The position numbers and the translations under genes were made by a program. Source: SFTJ01 sp045613305 (lineage in GTDB: Bacteria > Bacteroidota > Bacteroidia > Bacteroidales > Muribaculaceae). Taken from it: 16,838 nucleotides of DNA. Under the pieces are notes generated by a model, which saw only the letters and a list, made by a program, of their open reading frames with translations, was not told where the DNA came from and searched no databases. Below, piece after piece: positions 1 to 7,021 of the stretch. The DNA lies in contig JAZLAU010000015.1 of NCBI GenBank assembly GCA_045613305.1, positions 1 through 16,838 on the forward strand, given 5' to 3'. Numbering within the stretch: the first letter of the stretch is position 1; every line of letters starts with the position of its first letter.

Positions 1-77
1 AGAATTTTTCTTAAACACATCCGCCCGCCATATTTATGCCGTGCGATTGCATTATTTATTTCAAATTGTTTATTTTA

Positions 78-1265
78 TCACTTAATAACACCATATTTCT
101 TGAATATCTTTTCAATCTTTTCAAGAGCAATTTCCACTTGTGCTTGAGTGTGTGTTGCCATCAAGCTGAAACGAATAAGTGTATCGTGTGGCGCAACCGC
201 TGGCGAAACAACTGGATTTACAAAGATACCTTCGTTTAGCAAATCGGCTGTAATTGCAAAGGTCTTGTTATTGTCACGAATATACAATGGTATGATTGGT
301 GTTGAAGTGTTACCAATTTCGCAACCCATGTTGCGGAAGCCTTCAAGAGCAAAGTTTGTAACCTTCCACAAGTTTTCTTGGCGTTCTGGTTCTGCAATCA
401 TGATATCGATAGCCTTGCTTGCTGCTGCTGTCGACGCTGGAGTGATGCTTGCAGTAAAGATGTATGAGCGAGAGTGGTGACGCAAGAAGTTTGCCACATG
501 CTTGTCACATGCAATGAAACCGCCCAATGATGCAAACGACTTACTGAATGTACCCATAATCAAGTCAACATCGTCAGTAACGCCAAAGTGGTTACATGTA
601 CCGCGACCGCCTTCACCAAACACGCCAATACCGTGCGCTTCGTCAACCATTACGCTGGCATTATATTGCTTTGCCAAACGTACGATTTCTGGCAAGTTTG
701 CAACGTCGCCTTCCATTGAGAACACACCGTCGGTAACAATCAACTTAACCTTGTCAGGGTCGCACTTCTTCAATTGTTCTTCCAACGATGCCATATCGTT
801 GTGCTTATATTTCAAAGAATTTGAGAATGACAATCGGCGGCCTTCAATGATTGACGCATGGTCTTGCTCGTCCCAAATAATGTAGTCGTTACGACCTGTC
901 AATGTTGACACTACGCCCAAGTTCACTTCAAAACCGGTTGAGTATACCAACACTTCTTCTTTGCCGATATATTGTGCAATCTTGTGTTCTAATTCTTTAT
1001 GAATGTCGAGTGTACCATTCAAGAATGGTGAGCCTGCACAACCTGTACCATATTTCTTAATGGCTTCAATTGCAGCTTCGTGTACGCGTGGGTCTGTCAC
1101 CAAACCAGAATAGCAATTAGAGCCAAACATCAACACTTTCTTGCCGTTCATCAACACTTCTGTATCTTGCTCACTTGAGATTGGTCGGAAGTAAGGATAG
1201 ATACCCAAAGCCATAGCTTTCTGTGGTTCTTGATATTGGCTTAATTTTGCGCTTAATAAATTCAT
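78..1265 (-). CDS. spt: Serine palmitoyltransferase (alpha-oxoamine synthase family)
   Basis: Cytosolic PLP enzyme that condenses L-serine with a long acyl-CoA (or acyl-ACP) to 3-ketosphinganine, the first step of bacterial sphingolipid synthesis. The 395-residue length is normal for alpha-oxoamine synthases. Visible landmarks are the early YPYFR and GSNCYSGL segments, GCAGSPFLNGT (75-85), the cofactor-stacking His136 in DEQDHASI, DGVFSMEGD (179-187), VDEAHGIGVFG (207-217) and GTFSKSFASLGG (238-249), with Lys242 as the expected Schiff-base lysine. The whole protein matches my memory of Bacteroides SPT far better than glycine C-acetyltransferase or AONS, which are the alternatives in this family. 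The ATG at 1265 starts directly before the conserved N-terminal region. It stands alone: a terminator lies upstream at 1569-1597 and a TAACTTTG box at 1331-1338. No partner gene is visible before the window edge. Confidence 0.9.
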   Translation of the reverse strand: MNLLSAKLSQYQEPQKAMALGIYPYFRPISSEQDTEVLMNGKKVLMFGSNCYSGLVTDPRVHEAAIEAIKKYGTGCAGSPFLNGTLDIHKELEHKIAQYIGKEEVLVYSTGFEVNLGVVSTLTGRNDYIIWDEQDHASIIEGRRLSFSNSLKYKHNDMASLEEQLKKCDPDKVKLIVTDGVFSMEGDVANLPEIVRLAKQYNASVMVDEAHGIGVFGEGGRGTCNHFGVTDDVDLIMGTFSKSFASLGGFIACDKHVANFLRHHSRSYIFTASITPASTAAASKAIDIMIAEPERQENLWKVTNFALEGFRNMGCEIGNTSTPIIPLYIRDNNKTFAITADLLNEGIFVNPVVSPAVAPHDTLIRFSLMATHTQAQVEIALEKIEKIFKKYGVIK

Positions 1266-1568
1266 AATCTTACCAGCTTATATCGTTAATAACTTGTTAT
1301 CAAAGTATTTCGTTGCATCTTTGCAGAATGCAAAGTTACGAATAAATTCTTAAATAGAGTAAATAAATCTTTAAAAATTGCACATACAGGACCTTATGTG
1401 CCATAATTTTGAGCAAATTTACTATGAATATCTTAAACGCTATGCCCCGTTAATTTTTTTTCACAATCTTTTTTCTCAGATGTTGCTTATTGCACTCTCT
1501 TTTTTTGAGCAACTATCGCCTCGTTTTTTCAACTCTTTCTGCCTAGGAGCACGCTTTGATAAAAAATA
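1266..1568. other. Gene-free stretch upstream of spt
   Basis: About 300 bases between the SPT start and the terminator of the preceding operon. It holds the likely spt promoter at 1331-1338 and is otherwise AT-rich. A 63-codon plus-strand frame (1378-1569) crosses it, but it is rich in Phe and Leu, has no family resemblance I recognise and runs into the terminator, so I do not call it a gene. I see no other repeat or structured RNA. Confidence 0.5.
1331..1338 (-). promoter_or_regulatory. Bacteroidota -7 box for spt
   Basis: On the minus strand this reads TAACTTTG, an exact fit to the Bacteroidota -7 consensus TAnnTTTG, about 65 bases upstream of the SPT start. No TTG is present at the expected -33 spacing, so the call rests on one box and on position. 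Confidence 0.45.
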
Positions 1569-1597
1569 ATCCGAGCAAAAGAATCTTTCGCTCGGAT
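1561..1597 (-). terminator. Intrinsic terminator of the sppA-lpxK-pnp-thiL operon
   Basis: An 8-bp stem ATCCGAGC / GCTCGGAT (1569-1576 with 1590-1597) extends inward by AAAG/CTTT after one mismatch. On the minus strand it is followed by a T-rich run (complement of 1561-1568). It lies 22 bases after the stop of the BACON-like lipoprotein gene. Confidence 0.85.
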
Positions 1598-1618
1598 TTA
1601 CACATATTTATATATATG

Positions 1619-1996
1619 TTATTTCCCTTTTTGAGTCACAGTAACAATATATTCCTTACCGTCAACCTTTATCAGCACATTACCAATGCGCTCTTCTGTT
1701 GTTTCGTTTGCTTTTGCGCCGATAATTATCTGAGTCTTAATTTCCGACAAACCCTTGGTTGCAACAATCATCCACGATGTATTGCCGCCTCCGGCCACTG
1801 TTTCAATCTCAAGATTTGCATCTTCTAAGTGAGTCAATGTTAAAATCACCGAACCTTCATTCGAATCGAATGTTATACCCTTTTCAATGTATTCATTCGA
1901 TTTTTCGTCAAAACCAAACAAATCGTCATCACCGCATGAAGTTGCAAAAAACGCCATGCTAAAAATAGCAAACAAATAAAATGCTTTCTTAATCAT
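1619..1996 (-). CDS. Small lipoprotein with a BACON-like domain
   Basis: A 125-residue exported protein. Residues 1-20 are a lipoprotein signal peptide (MIKK, a hydrophobic core, then FATSC with Cys21 as the lipidation site) followed by GDDD, an acidic stretch typical of Bacteroidota lipoproteins. Residues about 42-124 look like one BACON-type immunoglobulin-like domain: an early strand ending in SVILTLTH, the central TSWMIVATKG, and the characteristic last strand IVTVTQKG. BACON domains usually bind glycans or mucin, or act as spacers; alone in so short a protein no specific function can be assigned. It is the last gene before the terminator at 1569-1597. The 101 bases between it and thiL contain no clear TAnnTTTG box, so it is probably read from the upstream operon. 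Confidence 0.75.
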   Translation of the reverse strand: MIKKAFYLFAIFSMAFFATSCGDDDLFGFDEKSNEYIEKGITFDSNEGSVILTLTHLEDANLEIETVAGGGNTSWMIVATKGLSEIKTQIIIGAKANETTEERIGNVLIKVDGKEYIVTVTQKGK

Positions 1997-2097
1997 ATTT
2001 TAATCTAAATTTCTAATAGTTTCAATCTAAAAACACTATGTCGTAAACGCTACAGAGTTCAATTCACGCTTTACTCTTTGCGACAAAATCGCTGCAC

Positions 2098-3132
2098 TCA
2101 ACTAAGCGAATTCCATCCCTGGGCTTGCAATTCAATTTCGTTCTCGTCGCGAGTCACCATGCAGCATCCCAATTCAGGTTTTGTGATACGGCCAATTATC
2201 TTTGCCGACTTCATACCGGCCACTTTTTCATGATCTACCAATGGCACAGTAAACAGCAATTCATAATCCTCTCCGCCGTTAAGCGCTGCAGTGTACAGAT
2301 TCATATTAAACTCTTCGGCCATCACCGCTGTCTGATAATCAATTGGAATACGGTCTTCATATATTCTGCAACCTGTGCCACTCGATTTGCATATATGCAT
2401 CAGTTCCGACGACAGTCCGTCGCTAACATCAATCATCGAAGTTGGGTTCACTCCAAGTTCGGCAAGTTCTTCAATCACATCTCTGCGGGCTTCTGGCTTT
2501 AATTGTCGCTCAAGCAGATATTCTCTACCTTCAAACGCCGGACAGAAATCGTCGCCCATACCCTTGCTAACGTTCAATTCACGCTCAAGCAGTTGCAATC
2601 CCATATACGCCGCTCCCAAGTCGCCACTCACACATATCAAGTCGGTGTCTTTTGCTCCGCTGCGATACACTATCTTGTCGGCTTCGCCTTCACCTATGCA
2701 TGTTATGCTAATAATAAGTCCTGTCACAGAGGCTGATGTATCACCTCCCACAAGGTCTACTCCATATTTTTCACATGCTATTCTGATGCCGGCATAAAGC
2801 GCTTCAATATGCTCCAAGGTGAAGCGTTTTGATATACCTAACGACACAGTAATTTGCTTTGGTGTGCCGTTCATGGCATAAATGTCTGAAAAATTAACAA
2901 CCGCCGACTTATAGCCCAAATGCTTCAAAGCCACATAACGCAAATCAAAATGTATGCCCTCAAGAAGCAAGTCGGTTGTCACCAATGTCTTCTTATCTTT
3001 ATAATCAAGCACCGCAGCATCATCGCCTACGCCTAATTCTGTCGATTCGTTAATCTTTTCAAGATTTTTCGTTAGATGACCTATTAAGCCAAACTCGCCA
3101 AGTGTTGATATTTCTGTTTCTTTTTCTGCCAT
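2098..3132 (-). CDS. thiL: Thiamine-monophosphate kinase ThiL
   Basis: ATP-dependent cytosolic kinase that turns thiamine monophosphate into thiamine pyrophosphate, the last step of thiamine cofactor synthesis. The AIR-synthase/PurM-like fold is supported by GVGDDAAVLD near the N-terminus, TTDLLLEGIHFD, VVNFSDIYAMNGTP, LVGGDTSASV, SGDLGAAYMGL, MIDVSDGLSSELMHI and NGGEDYELLFTV, all in family order. I place the start at the ATG at 3132 (344 residues). An in-frame TTG at 3138 would add two residues and abut the PNP stop codon directly, but ATG is the simpler choice. Only six bases separate it from the purine nucleoside phosphorylase stop, so the two are co-transcribed and probably translationally linked. 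Confidence 0.93.
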   Translation of the reverse strand: MAEKETEISTLGEFGLIGHLTKNLEKINESTELGVGDDAAVLDYKDKKTLVTTDLLLEGIHFDLRYVALKHLGYKSAVVNFSDIYAMNGTPKQITVSLGISKRFTLEHIEALYAGIRIACEKYGVDLVGGDTSASVTGLIISITCIGEGEADKIVYRSGAKDTDLICVSGDLGAAYMGLQLLERELNVSKGMGDDFCPAFEGREYLLERQLKPEARRDVIEELAELGVNPTSMIDVSDGLSSELMHICKSSGTGCRIYEDRIPIDYQTAVMAEEFNMNLYTAALNGGEDYELLFTVPLVDHEKVAGMKSAKIIGRITKPELGCCMVTRDENEIELQAQGWNSLS

Positions 3133-3138
3133 TACCAA

Positions 3139-3960
3139 TTATAATTCTTCAAACTGATTAATGATTTCCTTCATCACAAAACTCATTACCGGTTCGGCTT
3201 TGGCTGCTGCCTTTTGCACTTCTTCGTGCGACACATTTTCAACTATGCCTTCCACGCCAAGGTCGGTAACTACCGACATGCCAAACACTTCCATTCCGCC
3301 GTGGCGAGCCACAATTGCCTCTGGCACTGTGCTCATGCCCACCACATCACCGCCTATGCGATGAAAATAGCGATATTCGGCTGGAGTTTCAAACGTTGGG
3401 CCTTGAGTGCCTACATACACACCCTCAACAAGACGTATATTATTTTCTGCAGCAACTTTCTTTGCTTGCGCTATCAATCGGTGTGAATAAGGCTCGCTCA
3501 TGTCGGGGAATCGTGGGCCCAATTCATTATAATTCTTTCCTCTCAACGGATGCTCAGGGAACAGATTGATGTGGTCGGTGATAATCATCAAATCGCCAAT
3601 GCGAAAATCGGGATTCATAGCACCTGCAGCATTCGACACAAACAGTGTTTTGATGCCCATTTCGCGCATAACTCGCACTGGGAACGTCACCGTCTTCATG
3701 TCATATCCTTCGTAATAATGAAAACGGCCTTGCATTGCCATGATATTTTTACTTCCCAATTTGCCGAATATCAACTTGCCGCTATGTCCCTCTACGGTCG
3801 AAACCGGAAAGTTTGGTATTTCGTCATATGGTATCGAAACCTCTACTTCAATATGTTTTACCAACTCACCAAGACCTGTGCCTAAAATAATAGCAGTCTT
3901 TGGCATCACCTCTACTTTTGACTTAAGGTATTGCGCTGTTTCTTTTATCTTTTCAAGCAT
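3139..3960 (-). CDS. punA: Purine nucleoside phosphorylase, trimeric (PNP/MTAP) class
   Basis: Cytosolic enzyme that cleaves purine nucleosides with phosphate to free base and (deoxy)ribose 1-phosphate for salvage. At 273 residues it fits the low-molecular-weight trimeric class. Landmarks are ILGTGLGEL (25-33, phosphate-binding Gly-rich loop), GHSGKL (58-63), the QGRFHYYEGY segment (77-86), VSNAAGAMNP (108-117), GPTFETPAEYR (187-197) and GMSTVPEAIVARH (208-220). By alignment with human PNP from memory, Glu191 matches Glu201 and Met209 matches Met219, but the residue matching purine-contacting Asn243 is Asp233 (VVTDLG). This makes 6-oxopurine-only specificity uncertain; see findings. The ATG at 3960 follows the lpxK stop by 15 bases. 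Confidence 0.92.
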   Translation of the reverse strand: MLEKIKETAQYLKSKVEVMPKTAIILGTGLGELVKHIEVEVSIPYDEIPNFPVSTVEGHSGKLIFGKLGSKNIMAMQGRFHYYEGYDMKTVTFPVRVMREMGIKTLFVSNAAGAMNPDFRIGDLMIITDHINLFPEHPLRGKNYNELGPRFPDMSEPYSHRLIAQAKKVAAENNIRLVEGVYVGTQGPTFETPAEYRYFHRIGGDVVGMSTVPEAIVARHGGMEVFGMSVVTDLGVEGIVENVSHEEVQKAAAKAEPVMSFVMKEIINQFEEL

Positions 3961-3975
3961 ATAGTATTCGTTTTA

Positions 3976-5061
3976 TTATTTTTTTATCAATTTGTCCAGA
4001 TTAGTTAAAAAATCTTTGTTTTCATATGGCAAAAATTCCACTTTAATCGGCACATAGTAAATATATTCTCTCAACTCTGGCGGGAAGTATGGGTTATTTA
4101 AAATTCTCACCGAGTCTTTTTCTGTAGTCAAAATAAACTTCTGCTCACCTTGCATGTTTTTAAAATAGTCGCTTATGTAAGCAAAGTCTTTTCGTGTGAA
4201 ATAGTGATGGTCGTCGAAATGCATTACCTTCACCATTGGCTGATAGGCCCTGATATACTTAACAAAAGTTTTTGGCTGAGCAATGCCCGTAACACACAGC
4301 ACAGAGTCGCGCTGAGAAAGCAACGATAGCGAGTGCATGCGCGGATTACGCACCGGGAACACCGGCAGCGGGTCGGCATAACGATATTCCGAGAAATACA
4401 AGTCGTTGGCTGGATACAAATCCAAGCCCGATATCATCACTCTGTAGTCCACAGGTTTCATGTCCGACGGACACTTTGTAACCACCACAATGTCGCTGCG
4501 CAAAAGCCCTCTCAACGGTTCGCGCAAACGCCCCAGTGGCAACAAATTATCTCTAAACGGCGGACGGTTAAAGTCTACTAAAGCGATGCTCACCTTAGGG
4601 TTAACCTTACGATGCTGAAATGCATCATCGAGCAAGAAAAGAGTTATTGAAGGGTCTAACTTTTTCATTTCATTTATTCCCTTCACTCTGTCTTCACAAA
4701 CCGCCAAAGTTATCAAATTGCTATATTTGCGATATATTTGATACGGTTCATCGCCCAAATCTTTTGGCGACAACATCTCATTGGCAAGCACGAAACCTTT
4801 AGTGCGGCGCTTGTAGCCTCGGCTCAACACGCCTATTTTATATCGCGAGCACAGCGCCTCTATCAAATACTCCACATGCGGAGTCTTGCCAGTGCCGCCC
4901 ACTGTAATATTGCCCACACACACCACCGGAACATCAAATTTGTGCGACTTTATTAGGCCCACATTGTAACAGAAATTGCGCACATTTATTACTGCTCCGT
5001 ATATATATGAAAACGGAGTCATAATGGCGTCAATTATCATTTTCTTCTGTTCCTTTGTCAT
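3976..5061 (-). CDS. lpxK: Tetraacyldisaccharide 4'-kinase LpxK
   Basis: Inner-membrane-associated kinase that phosphorylates the 4' position of the lipid A disaccharide precursor. The P-loop is GNITVGGTGKTP (about 50-61), followed by LSRGYKR, GDEPYQI, the Walker B-like LLDDAFQHR, and LLPLGRLREP, all LpxK signatures. The 361-residue length is normal. A hydrophobic, aromatic N-terminal helix (IMTPFSYIYGAVINVRNF) would give the membrane association. The ATG at 5061 adds a short charged MTKEQKKM leader ahead of that helix; an internal Met8 is a possible alternative start. It lies 49 bases after sppA and 15 bases before PNP, and no promoter box is visible in either gap, which supports one operon. 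Confidence 0.95.
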   Translation of the reverse strand: MTKEQKKMIIDAIMTPFSYIYGAVINVRNFCYNVGLIKSHKFDVPVVCVGNITVGGTGKTPHVEYLIEALCSRYKIGVLSRGYKRRTKGFVLANEMLSPKDLGDEPYQIYRKYSNLITLAVCEDRVKGINEMKKLDPSITLFLLDDAFQHRKVNPKVSIALVDFNRPPFRDNLLPLGRLREPLRGLLRSDIVVVTKCPSDMKPVDYRVMISGLDLYPANDLYFSEYRYADPLPVFPVRNPRMHSLSLLSQRDSVLCVTGIAQPKTFVKYIRAYQPMVKVMHFDDHHYFTRKDFAYISDYFKNMQGEQKFILTTEKDSVRILNNPYFPPELREYIYYVPIKVEFLPYENKDFLTNLDKLIKK

Positions 5062-5110
5062 GACTTATACTATGTGTGAGTGTTAATGTTTTATCTCAAC
5101 TAAAAAAAAT

Positions 5111-6865
5111 TTATTTGATTTCAAAAGGCTCCATCAAACAAAGAACTTTGTCGCGTGAAAGCAATTTTTTCAACACTTGTTGATAGTCATACAACACGCC
5201 AAGTTCTTCACGCATCTTAACTTGAGCAGCATTTTCCATATATTTTTCCAGCATTCGTTCCCATTGGCTCTTTAATGCTGGATATTCGTTCACCGTGTAT
5301 TCTTCTCCTATTTCCGAAAGCTCCTTAGCATAAGCTATTGCATCGGCCAACGAGCCCAACTCGTCAACCAAACCGATTTCCAATGCCTTCTTGCCGTCCC
5401 ATACTCGGCCCTCTGCTATGGCCTTGATTGAGTCTTGCGACATTCCTCTGCCATCGGCACAACGCTTTGTAAACAAATCATATCCGCGATTGATGTATTC
5501 TTGCATTGCTTGTGTTTGCGATGGAGTCATCTTTTGGATGAGTGAACCGAAATCGGCATTTGCATTAGTCTTAACCACGCTTGAAGTTACACCCAACGTT
5601 TCGGTTGTCAACTCCTCAAAGCATGGAATTACGCCAAATATGCCTATTGAGCCTGTCAAGGTTACTGGTTCAGCAAAGATTCTGTCGGCGTTACATGAGA
5701 TGTAATAGCCGCCCGATGCCGCCAAATCGCCCATCGACACTACCACCTTCTTGCCGGCTGCCTTAAAATCTTCTATCGACTTCCATATTTGTTCCGAACC
5801 AAATGCGCTTCCTCCTGGCGAATTAACTCTCAACACCATGCAAGCCACTTCTTCACGTTCGGTGAGTTCCTCTATAGTTTTTGTCAACTCGTCTGAAATA
5901 ATGCCTTCTGTTGTGCTGCCATCAATTTCGCCTTCGGCATACACTACAGCAATTTCACTTGCTCCACCTATTTTTTGAACCACCTCTATATCTTCAGGCG
6001 ACACAAGTGTCATCTCTCCATCAACCTTAGCCTCAAGTTTCTTCTTCATTTCGCTCTTGTAGCAAACACCGTCAATCAAACGGTTAGCCAACAAATAGTC
6101 GCAATTTTTTGTCATCACAAGGCTATCGGCCATTTCATTGAGTCGTTCAACACTTATGCCGCGAGATTGTGCCATTGCGCCAACTACTTCGCCCCATATA
6201 TTGCCCAAATATTGCTCCTGTTGCATACGGTTTGCTTCGCTTATCTCAGTCAGCATATATGGTTCTACTGCACTCTTAAATGTGCCAACTCGCAACACTT
6301 GCATTTCAACGCCCACCTTATCGAGCAACTTCTTGAACAACAAGTTTTGCGCAGCCATACCATGAATGTCGACCATCCCCGAAGGATTGATAAAAATGCT
6401 GTCGGCCACCGAAGCCAAATAATAGTCGCCTTGTGGTATGCCCTGATAGCCATATGCATAAACAAATTTTCCAGATGCCTTAAACGTTTCAATCGCCTTG
6501 CGCAACTCAAGAAGTGTAGCATTGCCTGCCGAAATGCCCTTGCAGTCGATATACATACCTTCTATCTTTGGCTCTTGCGAAGCAGTTTCAATTTGTGCCA
6601 CCAAGTCGTTCAATCCTGCAGTCTTAACATCTTGATTCATCATCATGTTCATTGGGTCGTCAGCGGCTTTTCGCTCACTGATTTGCATGCCCAAATCAAG
6701 ATACAAAACCGAACCTTCTGTAAGCGCTTTCTTTGCTGGCTTTATGTCCGACATCGCGCTCAAGAATGCAAAACTCATAACTATCGATGTGATTGTCACA
6801 ACTATCATTGCCAACCACGCACCGACAAACGAACCTAACACTATCGTGAAAAATTTCTTCAACAT
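5111..6865 (-). CDS. sppA: Signal peptide peptidase SppA, long (67K) form
   Basis: Membrane-anchored Ser/Lys protease that degrades cleaved signal peptides and possibly other membrane peptides from the periplasmic side. At 584 residues it has the duplicated long form. Residues about 8-38 are one strongly hydrophobic transmembrane segment; there is no lipobox. The N-terminal repeat carries VLRVGTFKSAVEPY with Lys197 matching the general-base lysine of E. coli SppA (K209). The C-terminal repeat carries VNSPGGSAFGSEQIW (348-362) and GDLAASGGYYIS (379-390) with Ser384 matching the nucleophile (S409). Both catalytic residues are present, so it should be active. It is the first gene of the sppA-lpxK-pnp-thiL-lipoprotein cluster and has a TATCTTTG box 42 bases upstream. 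Confidence 0.95.
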   Translation of the reverse strand: MLKKFFTIVLGSFVGAWLAMIVVTITSIVMSFAFLSAMSDIKPAKKALTEGSVLYLDLGMQISERKAADDPMNMMMNQDVKTAGLNDLVAQIETASQEPKIEGMYIDCKGISAGNATLLELRKAIETFKASGKFVYAYGYQGIPQGDYYLASVADSIFINPSGMVDIHGMAAQNLLFKKLLDKVGVEMQVLRVGTFKSAVEPYMLTEISEANRMQQEQYLGNIWGEVVGAMAQSRGISVERLNEMADSLVMTKNCDYLLANRLIDGVCYKSEMKKKLEAKVDGEMTLVSPEDIEVVQKIGGASEIAVVYAEGEIDGSTTEGIISDELTKTIEELTEREEVACMVLRVNSPGGSAFGSEQIWKSIEDFKAAGKKVVVSMGDLAASGGYYISCNADRIFAEPVTLTGSIGIFGVIPCFEELTTETLGVTSSVVKTNANADFGSLIQKMTPSQTQAMQEYINRGYDLFTKRCADGRGMSQDSIKAIAEGRVWDGKKALEIGLVDELGSLADAIAYAKELSEIGEEYTVNEYPALKSQWERMLEKYMENAAQVKMREELGVLYDYQQVLKKLLSRDKVLCLMEPFEIK

Positions 6866-6907
6866 ATTTTTTTACATTTCTTGTTTCTACACATTTATCT
6901 TAATTTA

Positions 6908-6915
6908 CAAAGATA
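6908..6915 (-). promoter_or_regulatory. Bacteroidota -7 box for the sppA operon
   Basis: Minus strand reads TATCTTTG, an exact TAnnTTTG match, lying between the glmM terminator (6951-6989) and the sppA start (6865). A -33 TTG is not seen at standard spacing. The position just past a terminator supports it as the operon promoter. Confidence 0.55.
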
Positions 6916-6950
6916 AAACTATTTTTCTGCTTTTAAGATTATTATGTTAA

Positions 6951-6989
6951 AAAAAACGCTCCGCAGAGCTATTTTTTTCTCTGCGGAGC
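6951..6989 (-). terminator. Strong intrinsic terminator after glmM
   Basis: Perfect 11-bp stem GCTCCGCAGAG (6958-6968) with CTCTGCGGAGC (6979-6989) and a 10-base loop. On the minus strand it is followed by a run of eight T (complement of the A-run reaching 6949-6956). It sits about 30 bases past the glmM stop codon. Confidence 0.93.
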
Positions 6990-7021
6990 ATCATATCGTT
7001 TAATATGCCTAAACTAGGAGA

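Noticed and set aside
1..20. Possible minus-strand gene starting at the ATG at 20 and running off the window
   Set aside because: Only six codons are visible, so no family or coding signal can be judged.
1378..1569. A 63-codon plus-strand frame in the gap upstream of spt
   Set aside because: Low-complexity Phe/Leu-rich product, no promoter box, and it overlaps the operon terminator.
3133..3138. TTG at 3138 as the thiL start
   Set aside because: It would add only two residues. ATG at 3132 is the normal start codon and keeps all family motifs.
5975..6838. A 287-codon open frame on the plus strand opposite sppA
   Set aside because: It lies wholly antisense to a gene with complete SppA motifs. 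Its product is rich in His, Cys and Phe with no recognisable domain, typical of a mirror frame.
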